Source: Verrucomicrobiota bacterium (GTDB lineage Bacteria > Chlamydiota > Chlamydiia > Chlamydiales > Rhabdochlamydiaceae). Taken from it: a DNA stretch of 64,000 nucleotides. Shown here piece after piece: positions 1 through 11,302 of the stretch. The notes under the pieces were generated by a model. The model was not told the origin of the DNA. It was given only the letters and a program-made list of their open reading frames with translations, and did not search any database. Positions within the stretch are counted from its first letter, which is position 1, and every line of letters starts with the position of its first letter. The position numbers and the translations under genes are program-made. The stretch is from the NCBI GenBank assembly GCA_018240065.1, contig JAFEGH010000010.1, positions 1 to 64,000 of the forward strand, written 5' to 3'.

Positions 1-789
<789 letters not shown>

Positions 790-1243
790 TTGCCCTTTTT
801 CTCTAAGTTGTGCGGTGACGAATCCAGAATTGTGTTCATTTGTATTCCCTCACTGATGTCCAGTGCTATAGGGACACCGGTCGCATAAAAATTTTAATGT
901 ATAAACTTGGACTGATTCTATCTCTCCCCAAACTTGTCAGCAAGAAATTTTTTAGTATTGCAGATCTTCTCTGAATCCTTAGATTATCTTGTCGTGAAGA
1001 AATCTCATATAAGCGAACCCATGAATTAGAGCCTGGTTTTTTGGTGGACTTGAGGGGACCGTTCCGGCCGGGCAATTTCTGAAATACCATGCTCTTAATG
1101 GCAGGAATTCTGGCGGAAGATGGGTGAAAGAAAAGAGGCTGTTTATTTTGGATTTCGCCGTTGCGATAATCTTATAAAAAACAGCCTTTTTATTGTTTGA
1201 ACTTCAATCAGAGCATAAATCAGCATGACTAGGGCTGGAAATG
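790..1243. other. Intergenic region without a supported gene
   Basis: This stretch separates the collagen gene from the next minus-strand gene. A 74-codon minus-strand ORF (866-1090) has no ribosome site and no recognisable product. The only structure I see is the hairpin at 1136-1179, listed separately. Confidence 0.5.
1136..1179 (-). terminator. Possible terminator hairpin
   Basis: AGGCTGTTT and AAACAGCCT form a 9-bp stem around a loop of about 25 bases, 65 bases downstream of the stop at 1244. The U-tract on the minus strand is short (CTTTT), so factor-independent termination is only plausible. Confidence 0.35.
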
Positions 1244-2911
1244 CTACCCGCTTACTTGTGCCATCGCGCTCTCATTTCCAAAACCATCCAATGTGCTGAT
1301 GCCGTATGTATCGGTGCCAGCTGATGCATTAGAATCTGTAAACTGCGTCGTCGATGCGTCTACTTCTGCAATGAAAAACGATTCAGAATTCACAATACGG
1401 TAAATATGATATGCTACGACATTCGATGACGGATTGGCAGTCCATGAAATAGTCTTTTGAATTTCTGTGAACACCCCTAGATTATTAGAATTTACCGATA
1501 TACCTAGAGCTGTAGGGGGAGAGTTCGAAGCGTTTGTCCACACTCCACTGGCCCATTGAAGGGTATTGTTTGCAGCTGGACTAGTCTTATTCTGCCAAAG
1601 AGCAATTCCATAGAGATTGGGAGGGTTGGTTCCTGTTTCCATTACAGAGATGCGTGGAAATGCATTATTTCCAGCATTTGAAATGGCTGAAGGGGTGGTC
1701 AAAGAATAACGAATGGAATTTCCTAAAAGACTTTTTCCCGCACCATAGATTTGACTGTTCCCTGTAAGAGGATCCTGACTCATCCATACTGCGAGGGCAT
1801 CAGAGACTCCAGCAGAAATATCCAAATCCAATGCATATATATCTTTCCATTCAATTTGTATCGTCTGATTCCAATCCGAGCTGTTCATTAGAACTTGAAC
1901 ATCATTGTAAGCTGTAGAAATATAGTATAGACCTCCATCAATGGAATTATTCCAAAAAGCAATCGCATCGCCAGAATCATCGATTGCAATCCGGGCAACA
2001 AGCTTGTTCGGATTTATATTTCCACCGAAAGAATTTAGGGTCGCAATGGATTGAAGGATCCCATTTTCCTGGGCTCTGGCTTGAAGCATGAGATTAATAA
2101 AATTCCCATTTTGCGTTAAATTATACATGTACCAGACCGCAACAAAATTTCCGCTGTTATCAATAGCTACGCGAGCAAAGACGCTTTGAGTTGCCGGATC
2201 AGAAAACAACTGGGCAGCGCTAAAGTTCATGCCAATTGTCTTGCTGGCGATATAGACGTTATTAACAGGCGGCGTTGCCCCTGAAGGGACATGCCATGAA
2301 GCCACAGCTTTGGTTCCTGTTTTATTCACTGCAACCTGAGGAAACACTGCGCCAGATGTCGAAATTGTTTCAGCGACACCGCCCCAAACGCCCGCAATAT
2401 TTGTTTTAGAGTTTACTGCATTGCCCTCGAGCCATACTGCGACGGCATTTAAGTTGCCACCAGCACCAATCTGAGGAAAGCTGGCAGTCGCCGAGGCAGA
2501 TAAACTTGTTGCAGAACCCCAGGAACCGGCTGAATATGTTTTTGACACCACAGTTCCAGTCGAACCATTTGTGCTTTCAAGCCAAATCGCATAGACATTG
2601 CCATTGGCATCAGCACTGATTTGCGGCGACACAGACTTTGTCGCGAAGGATAATTGCACGGGAGCAGACCAGTTAGCTGTATTGAATTGGAGGTTGGATG
2701 CAACGACATTACTATTCCCCATGGAATCTGTTTCGACCCAAATCGCTGTAGCGTTCCCATTGCTATCTACGACAATGTCCTGAGCGGATGGATCTGAAGC
2801 GGAACTTAATTGAGGAACAGTCATTGGGGAAGTCCAGTTCGGCAAATTTGATGCCGAAATGAACGAATTCAGAAATACGACAGTAAACAGAATAATGAAA
2901 CTATTTTTCAC
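1244..2911 (-). CDS. Secreted beta-propeller-like repeat protein with C-terminal Fn3-like domain
   Basis: 555 residues. I chose the GTG at 2911, because an ideal GGAGG lies five bases upstream; a GTG four codons earlier overlaps that site. The N-terminus (MKNSFIILFTVVFLNSFISA) is a signal peptide. About seven repeats of roughly 50 residues follow, each with a pattern like 'I-x-(A/V)-D-x-x-G-N-x-x-A-(V/I)-W', which suggests WD/Kelch-like propeller blades. The last ~90 residues look like a fibronectin type III domain, with ISWTANPSSNVVAYHIYR and a closing YGISTLDGFGNES. An extracellular binding role is inferred; no enzyme motif is visible. Confidence 0.75.
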   Translation of the reverse strand: MKNSFIILFTVVFLNSFISASNLPNWTSPMTVPQLSSASDPSAQDIVVDSNGNATAIWVETDSMGNSNVVASNLQFNTANWSAPVQLSFATKSVSPQISADANGNVYAIWLESTNGSTGTVVSKTYSAGSWGSATSLSASATASFPQIGAGGNLNAVAVWLEGNAVNSKTNIAGVWGGVAETISTSGAVFPQVAVNKTGTKAVASWHVPSGATPPVNNVYIASKTIGMNFSAAQLFSDPATQSVFARVAIDNSGNFVAVWYMYNLTQNGNFINLMLQARAQENGILQSIATLNSFGGNINPNKLVARIAIDDSGDAIAFWNNSIDGGLYYISTAYNDVQVLMNSSDWNQTIQIEWKDIYALDLDISAGVSDALAVWMSQDPLTGNSQIYGAGKSLLGNSIRYSLTTPSAISNAGNNAFPRISVMETGTNPPNLYGIALWQNKTSPAANNTLQWASGVWTNASNSPPTALGISVNSNNLGVFTEIQKTISWTANPSSNVVAYHIYRIVNSESFFIAEVDASTTQFTDSNASAGTDTYGISTLDGFGNESAMAQVSG

Positions 2912-3461
2912 TGCTACCTCCACAATATAAATGCAGTCTCAAAATGTTCTTTTTCGCTCTCATTTCACAATTTATAGCAAAATCAGAGGCAACAATTTAA
3001 TTCAAAGTTAAAAAAACCAAGAAATAAAAAAAGCCACAATGTTGAATCTTTAAAACAACTCCAATAATTAAAATCCACATATTAACGCTGACATGCTCAC
3101 ACCATAAAAGATTGGCATTTACACTTTTAGGTGCAACCCTATCATATTATTAAAGTGCAAAGCTGATTGCATCGCATTTCAGCGCCAGCTCAATTCAGTG
3201 GATTCGACGAATTCGGCAAACTAAAGTTGCAAACTCATGATGAGGAACAGGGAATCGAATAATATTGCGAGAATCAACCATCGTGGAAATTTACGATAAT
3301 CATTTGCTATTCAGGATCTTGACTCCAAAATTCCTATTGTCATTCTAAGCTAATGTCAAGAACAACCAATAAAATTTCATCATAGGACTTTCCTTCAAAG
3401 CGATGAATCCGGAATCAAATCACAACCCATTCGATTACTTTCCAGAAACAGATCTCTTTAA
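2912..3461. other. AT-rich intergenic region
   Basis: About 550 bases with no ORF, RNA gene or strong hairpin that I can support. Minus-strand sequence near 2960-2980 (TATAAAT) could be the -10 box of the propeller-like gene, but no clear -35 is present. Confidence 0.45.
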
Positions 3462-4379
3462 TTAATTCCTCATTTGTTCTAGAAGTTCGGGAACAAAGCG
3501 AAAAATGGCCCGTTCCTGATCTAGGATTTCATATCCGATCTCGAGCAGCTGCAGTTTCTCATCTTCCGCTAACATCCGTGAGTCAATATGAAGTTGTTCT
3601 CTTAAATTTTTGAAATGCCAGGGGATCTTTTTTCGGTTTGTGTAACGGTTGATGCGCATTTCATTTTTACTCATTTTAACCGCTCTTTGCGAGTTTTTGA
3701 AAACGCAGCGGTAATTCGGCCACAGAAACTCTTGGCACAATGCAGGCTTGAAAATCATCTTCTCAAGACTTTTTTGTTTGTTGACATGAGGAGGGCTTAC
3801 CATTTCAACAGTCTCAATAATCAGATTTCTTTTAGGAAGAACGTTCATGTCCGAAACATCAAAAAAGTCGCTGGATAATACAACTCCAGGATGATTCTCA
3901 TAACGCTCCAATATTTGTTTCAGATTTGAGTGATTGGGGACAAGAAATTCATCAACATCGACAAAAGCCAGCCATTCTGTTTCCTTGGCTCGGGTACTAA
4001 TAGTATATTGATAAGCAGGGACCTGTGTACTCAAAGCCCAGCGAAAAGCGTTTCTTTCATCTTGATCGCTGACTTGGCCCGGCCACTGCATTAATGTGAC
4101 GATTCCTTCCTTGATGTAGGGATTTAAAACGTCAATATAGTTATCAGAGCTGTTATTGTTATAGAGATAAAAATGATCTACGCCTGCAAGTCGGTGAAAT
4201 TCTAACCACTCTTTAAGAAATTTAGCCTCATCTTTAAAAAGAGCGCAAACCGAGAGATAATGTTTTTTTTGCTCCCCAGGTATAGAAACTGTCTCATCAG
4301 CAATAATTGCTGTAGTCGATAAGTTGGTCAAAAGGAACGATACGCATACAAGCAAAAATGTGCTTAATTTATTCAACAT
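3462..4379 (-). CDS. Exported GT92-like glycosyltransferase
   Basis: 305 residues from the ATG at 4379, which has GGAG seven bases upstream. An in-frame ATG at 4415 has no ribosome site. The first ~28 residues are a signal peptide or signal anchor. The body matches the GT92/DUF23 pattern of GT-A enzymes: 'CALFKDEAKFLKEWLEFH' at 45-62, 'YLYNNNSSDN' at 71-80, and a DVD metal-binding motif in FVDVDEF at 139-145. GT92 members transfer sugars such as galactose from nucleotide-sugar donors. The predicted export is odd for a nucleotide-sugar-dependent enzyme but recurs in the cluster to the right. Acceptor and sugar cannot be read from sequence. Confidence 0.8.
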   Translation of the reverse strand: MLNKLSTFLLVCVSFLLTNLSTTAIIADETVSIPGEQKKHYLSVCALFKDEAKFLKEWLEFHRLAGVDHFYLYNNNSSDNYIDVLNPYIKEGIVTLMQWPGQVSDQDERNAFRWALSTQVPAYQYTISTRAKETEWLAFVDVDEFLVPNHSNLKQILERYENHPGVVLSSDFFDVSDMNVLPKRNLIIETVEMVSPPHVNKQKSLEKMIFKPALCQEFLWPNYRCVFKNSQRAVKMSKNEMRINRYTNRKKIPWHFKNLREQLHIDSRMLAEDEKLQLLEIGYEILDQERAIFRFVPELLEQMRN

Positions 4380-4501
4380 ATCATCTCCAGTGCTTTTCCC
4401 TAGTCTGAACTTCATTAATTCTTAAGACTAAGTTTTTTGCCTTCATAAATTCAAAATTCTTCATTTCTCACAGCCAATTTTTAAAATTTGTCCCTTGCCG
4501 C

Positions 4502-4529
4502 CAGATCGGAAACTTGCATTTCCGATCTG
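4502..4529. repeat. Perfect 11-bp inverted repeat (hairpin)
   Basis: CAGATCGGAAA (4502-4512) and TTTCCGATCTG (4519-4529) pair perfectly around a six-base loop. It lies 60 bases downstream of the collagen gene stop at 4589. No U-tract follows on either strand, so it may be a termination or RNA-stability hairpin rather than a classical terminator. Confidence 0.55.
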
Positions 4530-4588
4530 ATCCATTAACAATTTCAGGTGTAGGTTTTGTTAATCTCTCTATCTTACTGTTCGCTACA

Positions 4589-6049
<1,461 letters not shown>

Positions 6050-6599
6050 GCAGCTATCTTCTTCAATTTGGTGATGGAAGCAGATTGGACTGAGTCCTTT
6101 GATTCGCTGCCATCGAGCTTTACGACTGTCGATGTACCCCAACCGCACAATAACTTGAGGGTGGTTTAAGACAGTTTTGCGGAATTGTAGCAATCGAGAA
6201 TTCATAATCGCAACAAAATTTTTAATATTGAATCTTTCTCATAGAGAGGAAAGTCAAACAGTTACGCCGTTTTATTAGTCAGTCGGCTCATTGCCAAAAA
6301 GAGAACATCCTCTTTTTTCTAAAGGAGAATTGTTCACAAAGCTGCTTGAAAAATCAGTGCTGCATGAAAAGAAGTGAACTAAGAATTTAAGCTCCGGGAA
6401 TTTTGAGGCTAAGTCATGTTTAGCTCTTAGACCCAAACTCTCACCGAAAACACCCTGCCTAGAGGAGCAGGGTTCCTGAAAAAGACAAGAAAATAACGCG
6501 GTTTAATTCGCAGGAAAGGATTGACTCATCACAAACACACTCATTTTGATAATGAGGAATCTATATAGCCGCTTCTCTTGGATGACTTGTCCTCGATTC
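6050..6599. other. Intergenic region upstream of collagen gene
   Basis: It carries the leader of the collagen gene and the 3' end of the glycosyltransferase operon. Apart from the hairpin at 6452-6473 I see no gene or RNA. The frame open between 6050 and 6205 codes a basic, non-secretory sequence and is probably not translated. Confidence 0.45.
6452..6473 (-). terminator. Possible terminator of the glycosyltransferase operon
   Basis: ACCCTGC (6452-6458) and GCAGGGT (6467-6473) form a 7-bp stem with an 8-base loop. On the minus strand it is followed by GTTTTC. It lies about 125 bases after the stop of the last glycosyltransferase gene. Confidence 0.4.
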
Positions 6600-7784
6600 T
6601 TAACTTGCTTTTTTCAATTCCGTCACGGGTTGCTGTGCGGCGATTTTGGGAAGGACAAAGGTCAGATTTTTTTGCACACATTCCCTAATGTCCTGAGGGA
6701 GATCCTTTTTGGCCAGCAATTGATGGCTGGAGTTAAGGGCCTCCTCATACCTCCCGATCCAGTAGGAACTAATAGAATGTTCTAATAAAATGCCGTAATC
6801 ATAGACCCAAGATTCGACAAAAAGAACATCAGCGGGTTGTTTGATTTTGAGTGCGTATTGCGCCAGCAAATAGCTCAGGAGGTATTTTTCGTTTTGGCGA
6901 TAGTAGGAGCTAAGTCTGCATAGCGGTTCGGCCCGGGTCGGACGGAAGTTGAAGGCCTTTAAATAACTCTTGGCGATCGTCTCTTCTGGCTTTTTCTGCC
7001 ATTCCTGTATTTCGGCGATTTGATAAAGCGACCAAAAGACCTCTTCCTCCCATCCACCCATGGCAACTCTTTTTTCATAGTTTTTCAAGGCCTGATCGAG
7101 CATATCGGCATCGCGGTAGCTTTGGGCAAGATAAAAAACATTGCGGGCGCTACTAGGGTCTTTCTCGAGGGCTTTTTCAAGAAGCAATGCGTCCTTTAGA
7201 AACTTTTTAGGATCGGTGGAGCGGTCGCCGCCTCCAACGATCATCATGGAGACTCCATTCAGATTGTCAACACTTCTTGCCTGGTCGCAGACGAGAACTT
7301 CATGCACGACCCCGACCCACTTCCAGTCGAGGCATGCTTTTATCAACTGGGTGCGGTAGTAGGAACTACCGGAGTACTGAATCTTGATCTGATAGGCGTC
7401 CTTATCGAGTTTTGGTCTGACAAAACCTTTTGCGATATCGAACTTATCATCTGCATCGATGAAAAGCAGATAGTCGGCTTTTGTTTTTGCAAGCGAAAGG
7501 GCCTCATTGCGATTGTGCTCAAAATTGACCCAGGGACGCTCATGAAGTTCACCGGGGATCCCTTTCATGTAGTCTTTGATCATCTCTTGGGTGCCGTCAG
7601 TAGACCCGGTATCGACTATCACCCAATAATCAATGAGGGGTTTGACGGATTCCAGACACCTGCGGATAACCTTGGTTTCATTCTTGACGATCATGTTCAA
7701 ACAGACAGTCTGGCGATTGCTCTCTTCTGCCTCAATTTGAAAATGGGTAAAGAGAAGGAGGACAAAAAGGAGTATTCTTCTCAT
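6600..7784 (-). CDS. Exported GT2 glycosyltransferase with TPR-like tail
   Basis: 394 residues. A signal peptide (MRRILLFVLLLFTHFQIEAEE) is followed by a GT2 domain: 'LNMIVKNETKVIRRCLESV' at 29-47, 'VDTGSTDGT' at 57-65 and a DAD metal motif in LLFIDADD at 107-113. Residues ~190-380 are helical repeats of TPR type. This arrangement is known in 'tetratricopeptide repeat glycosyltransferases' that carry an N-terminal GT2 domain. It is the last gene of a four-gene minus-strand run; only 9 bases separate it from the gene upstream. Export by the signal peptide is the unusual point. Confidence 0.82.
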   Translation of the reverse strand: MRRILLFVLLLFTHFQIEAEESNRQTVCLNMIVKNETKVIRRCLESVKPLIDYWVIVDTGSTDGTQEMIKDYMKGIPGELHERPWVNFEHNRNEALSLAKTKADYLLFIDADDKFDIAKGFVRPKLDKDAYQIKIQYSGSSYYRTQLIKACLDWKWVGVVHEVLVCDQARSVDNLNGVSMMIVGGGDRSTDPKKFLKDALLLEKALEKDPSSARNVFYLAQSYRDADMLDQALKNYEKRVAMGGWEEEVFWSLYQIAEIQEWQKKPEETIAKSYLKAFNFRPTRAEPLCRLSSYYRQNEKYLLSYLLAQYALKIKQPADVLFVESWVYDYGILLEHSISSYWIGRYEEALNSSHQLLAKKDLPQDIRECVQKNLTFVLPKIAAQQPVTELKKAS

Positions 7785-7793
7785 AGCCAGTCC

Positions 7794-9578
7794 TTAAGGT
7801 TGATGGGTTGAAGGCGTTGAAATCATCTTCATAAAAATCGAGATGAAATGATCCTGCGAGTAGAGCTGAGCTTCTTTGCTCGCAAGGAACTTCCTGATGT
7901 TCTCCACATATTCTCTATGCCTTGCCTCATCCATATTCTTGATGTAATTATAGAGTGCTTCGTTGCTTGGGAAATCTTCTCGGGAGATGAAGCAGCTTTT
8001 TGGAATGTAGTCAGTGATGTTGGGCGCTCCCCAATAAATTGGGACAGTCCCTGCTTGAAAGCAATCGAAGATTTTCTCAGTGATGTAGCCAGGAATATTG
8101 CGAATGTTTTCATAGGCAAAGCAAAAACGGAATGATTTTAAAATGTCGAGTTTTTTATCAATTGACCCGCCATAGGTCCTGTAGTGGGACGGCCACCATT
8201 TCCCATAGAGGGTGAATCCATCATAGGGCCCATATTCAAAAAATTGGATCAGGTTATGCCGCTCTGAATAGAGCTCCCCGGGATAACTGGATTCCTTGTT
8301 GCAGGCGATCAGCGTGCATAGGTTCTTCAAATGAAAATCCATGGGATTTTCGATCATGGGATGAATGACTGGGTAAAAAAACTTGAAATACTTTTTGGTG
8401 TCCACAAGGCCATCGTGCCAGGTATAGACCTTGGAAAAATCGCGATGGTTTTCACGGTTATAGTTTTCCGAAAGAACAGAGGGAGGCTCCCACAAGAACA
8501 GGATTTTCTTTTCTTTGGGATAGCGCGAAAGGACCTCGAGCTGATCTAAAAAAATGTCGAATACCACCAGGTATTCAAAGTCCTGGAGGGATTCCAGATC
8601 GTGCGCCTGCAAAAGTTCGTAACCTGCCTTGCGCGCCGTCTCTCGAAGTCGATATAGGACGTCCAAGCAGTTGTCACGATTGAAAATAGGGTTGCTGATT
8701 GAGAAGAGCTCCCCCCATAATCCCGGCGTGATGTAAATCTTTTTCAGAGGGGCCAGCTTTGGGCTGTCCCGAAAAGGGAGATAGGGTTCCTTAAGGCGGA
8801 TCAAATTTTCGTAAAAGGAGTGGTCTCGCGCCTCGCCTTCGCCACGGTTGGAATTGAAAACATAGTTGACATCCGGAATGAACCTGCTGTGTCTGCCAGC
8901 CATTTCCAAAAGCGGCAGAGAAAGAGCGAGGTTGCTTCCAGCGGGATAAAACGTACCCTTATCGAGAAGATCGTCTTTTTTAATTTGGCGAAAGAGCCAA
9001 GTATAAAACGTTTTATATCCCACTGCCGTTTGGAGATTATCGCGAAAAGTATTCTGTTCGATGACGGCTAAAGGGATCTGGGAAGTGGAGCCGATGGAAT
9101 AATCAGGATAGGAACAGTACTGGCCGTAGGTAAGCCAGACATCCGGATCGGTATAAACCGAGTTGAGGTGCGCAAGGACGTGGCGGTGGGCAAACCAGTC
9201 GCTGCCTTTTAACAGGACGACGATCTCACTCGGCGAGCAATACTGGACAGCCTTATATATACAGGAAAGCGAACCTTCGGTCTTTTGATTATGGATCAGC
9301 GCAGCACGCTGCTGCAGACCTTTATTTTGAATATATTCGCGGACATACTCGCCTGTTCCATCAGTAGAGCCGTCATCGATATGGATGACGCGGAAGTGGG
9401 TATAGGACTGCGAAAAGACCGAGTCGAGGTTTCTCTTCATCCATTCCTTATTGTTGGAGGACGGGATGACGACGACGAACGATCGATCCTCAGCGGCATG
9501 GGAATAGCATTGAATAAATAGTGATAGCAGGAAGGCGAGGGCAAATAGAAAGGGCTTATAAAGTCTTGTTTTCATCAT
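7794..9578 (-). CDS. Exported GT2-GT10 fusion (putative fucosyltransferase)
   Basis: 594 residues. The signal peptide covers ~1-29 (LFALAFLLSLFIQCYSHA). A GT2 domain (~33-250) has 'VVVIPSSNNKEWMKRNLDSV' at its start and IDDGSTDGT at 67-75. The C-terminal half is a GT10-type domain: FAYENIRN, GYITEKIFDCFQAGTVPIYW and GAPNITDYIP all fall within 482-526. GT10 enzymes are alpha-1,3/1,4-fucosyltransferases using GDP-fucose. The GT2 part has LLKGSDWF where paralogues have NLDGDDWF, so its metal-binding acidic motif looks degraded. The start overlaps the previous stop (ATGATG at 9573-9578), implying translational coupling. Confidence 0.85.
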   Translation of the reverse strand: MMKTRLYKPFLFALAFLLSLFIQCYSHAAEDRSFVVVIPSSNNKEWMKRNLDSVFSQSYTHFRVIHIDDGSTDGTGEYVREYIQNKGLQQRAALIHNQKTEGSLSCIYKAVQYCSPSEIVVLLKGSDWFAHRHVLAHLNSVYTDPDVWLTYGQYCSYPDYSIGSTSQIPLAVIEQNTFRDNLQTAVGYKTFYTWLFRQIKKDDLLDKGTFYPAGSNLALSLPLLEMAGRHSRFIPDVNYVFNSNRGEGEARDHSFYENLIRLKEPYLPFRDSPKLAPLKKIYITPGLWGELFSISNPIFNRDNCLDVLYRLRETARKAGYELLQAHDLESLQDFEYLVVFDIFLDQLEVLSRYPKEKKILFLWEPPSVLSENYNRENHRDFSKVYTWHDGLVDTKKYFKFFYPVIHPMIENPMDFHLKNLCTLIACNKESSYPGELYSERHNLIQFFEYGPYDGFTLYGKWWPSHYRTYGGSIDKKLDILKSFRFCFAYENIRNIPGYITEKIFDCFQAGTVPIYWGAPNITDYIPKSCFISREDFPSNEALYNYIKNMDEARHREYVENIRKFLASKEAQLYSQDHFISIFMKMISTPSTHQP

Positions 9579-11302
9579 TGAACATACAACCTGTCGAGAT
9601 AGAAGAGGGAATCGGGTTTAATGGGATCGTCGACTTCAGCGTGAGGCATGCGGCTGAGATCGGTCAAATCGGTGAATCCGAACTGGTGGAGAAGCATGGA
9701 AAGGGCGTTCTGGTCAGATCGAGCAGAAAAGAAAGCGTCTTTGTCAAAGGCCGCTCGATACCATAGGTCAAGAAGAGCTCTTCCTTTTGGCTTTGTCAGA
9801 TCAAGCCCAAAGAGGCCAGCTGAGCAAGAGGGTATCCGCTGGGTTTGAGAGAGCGTGAGCCCAAAATAGGCTGCTGCCTGAGGATTCATGTAGGGGCCGA
9901 TCATGTGGGAATTTCCCATGACGAAGTAGCCCTTGTCTTCGATCATAGCAAAAACCTCATTCAGGCTTGCAACAGGTACGACCGCGGCGTCGAGCCAAAG
10001 GACGCGCTTGAATCCAAGCTTTTGCGCCTCTTTGAAAAAGGAGGGTTTGAAGGCATAGGGCACATGGGACAGGACGATCGATCCCCCGTCTTCATCAGGC
10101 CACCCGCCCAGACGATAGAGGACGTGTCCTTTATAATCGGAGTCAATGATGTGTTTCAGAAGGCGTTTAAGCCCCCTGGGAAAATTCTTGTTGAACGTAC
10201 AGTAAAGAATGATGCAGTTCTCTCTATCGTTGATATCGCAATTGACATGCACGCTGCCTGAGATCGGAGTTTCTTCGGGAGTGGACCCGATTAATTTAAC
10301 ATTCCTGAGGCCCGCTTCCATGTTTCCTAAGCGCTTGAGGTTGTCCCGTTTGCCGTTTTTAAGATAATTTTGTATGAAACGGTAGTCGCTTGGGGTGGGA
10401 TGGGCAATATCTTTGATTTGGCGGTAGATTGACGCGGGAGGAGAAATGGCGCTGAAAGGCAGTTCGGGCAATGGGAAATACTTATTCTTGCTGCGGATCT
10501 TTTTGTCCATTTCGGCTTCCAGCGCGCTCCCCGTCCGATGCGAACTGGCTGGAAAAGTATAATTGAAGAAATAGAGGACGTCAGGGATGAATCGAACATG
10601 GCTGCCGGACATCTCCAACATGGGAATTAAATAGGCCAGGTCTCCCGCCTCCGGGAAAAAACGGCCATCATTTAGAAGATCCTCTTTTTCAATCTCCTGG
10701 AAAAGGGCCGCATAGAAGGTACGGACGTGGGTCACACATCCTGATAAATTTCGGAAGCCGTTGCTATCAATAACGTCCTGTGGGATGGGCGCAGCAAACC
10801 CTTTGGTATAGGAAGGATAATACATAAACTGACCGTAGGTCATCCAGACATCGGGATCGGCATAGATCGAATTCAGATAGCTCAAGACATCATCATGGGC
10901 CAACCAGTCGCACCCTTCCAAATCCACGATAATCTCCTCTTTGCGGCAAGAGAAGACGGCTTGAGACATGCAGGCCAGCACTCCCCTTTGCTCGGGATTT
11001 TTGAGGAAAGTGACCCGATTTTGCTGTTGGTTTTGCTCGATGTATTCTTCAACCAGCTGATCTGTTCCATCAGTCGGCGCATCGGCAATGTAAATGACCC
11101 GATAGTTGCTGTACTTTTGATTGAATACAGAGTCAAGGTTGTCCTTATACCAGTCCATGTTGTTATGGGAAGGGATAATGATGACAAAGGGTTTTTCATC
11201 ATCAAGCTCATCTAACGCCTGAGCGCTGAGAGGTAGTATAAAGAGGAGGGCTTGCAAGAGCAGTTTTTTCAATGGAGATTTACTTGTCGGTCGGTTAATC
11301 AT
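9575..11302 (-). CDS. Exported two-domain glycosyltransferase (GT2 plus second GT-A-like domain)
   Basis: 575 residues. The signal peptide ends near residue 29 (FILPLSAQALDE). The GT2-like part (~37-265) reads IADAPTDGT at 72-80 in place of the usual DDASPDGT, and DLEGCDWL in place of DGDDWF, so it may be inactive. Residues ~355-575 form a second nucleotide-diphospho-sugar-transferase-like domain, with RVLWLDAAVVPV at 433-444, 'GYFVMGNS' and 'CSAGLFGLDL'. Its DxD position reads DAAV, again weak. The gene overlaps its upstream neighbour by 8 bases and its downstream neighbour by 4. The GT8-like assignment of the second domain is tentative. Confidence 0.75.
   Translation of the reverse strand: MINRPTSKSPLKKLLLQALLFILPLSAQALDELDDEKPFVIIIPSHNNMDWYKDNLDSVFNQKYSNYRVIYIADAPTDGTDQLVEEYIEQNQQQNRVTFLKNPEQRGVLACMSQAVFSCRKEEIIVDLEGCDWLAHDDVLSYLNSIYADPDVWMTYGQFMYYPSYTKGFAAPIPQDVIDSNGFRNLSGCVTHVRTFYAALFQEIEKEDLLNDGRFFPEAGDLAYLIPMLEMSGSHVRFIPDVLYFFNYTFPASSHRTGSALEAEMDKKIRSKNKYFPLPELPFSAISPPASIYRQIKDIAHPTPSDYRFIQNYLKNGKRDNLKRLGNMEAGLRNVKLIGSTPEETPISGSVHVNCDINDRENCIILYCTFNKNFPRGLKRLLKHIIDSDYKGHVLYRLGGWPDEDGGSIVLSHVPYAFKPSFFKEAQKLGFKRVLWLDAAVVPVASLNEVFAMIEDKGYFVMGNSHMIGPYMNPQAAAYFGLTLSQTQRIPSCSAGLFGLDLTKPKGRALLDLWYRAAFDKDAFFSARSDQNALSMLLHQFGFTDLTDLSRMPHAEVDDPIKPDSLFYLDRLYVQ

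Noticed and set aside
866..1090. 74-residue minus-strand ORF
   Set aside because: No ribosome site, basic unstructured composition, no recognisable family, and it lies in an AT-rich intergenic gap.
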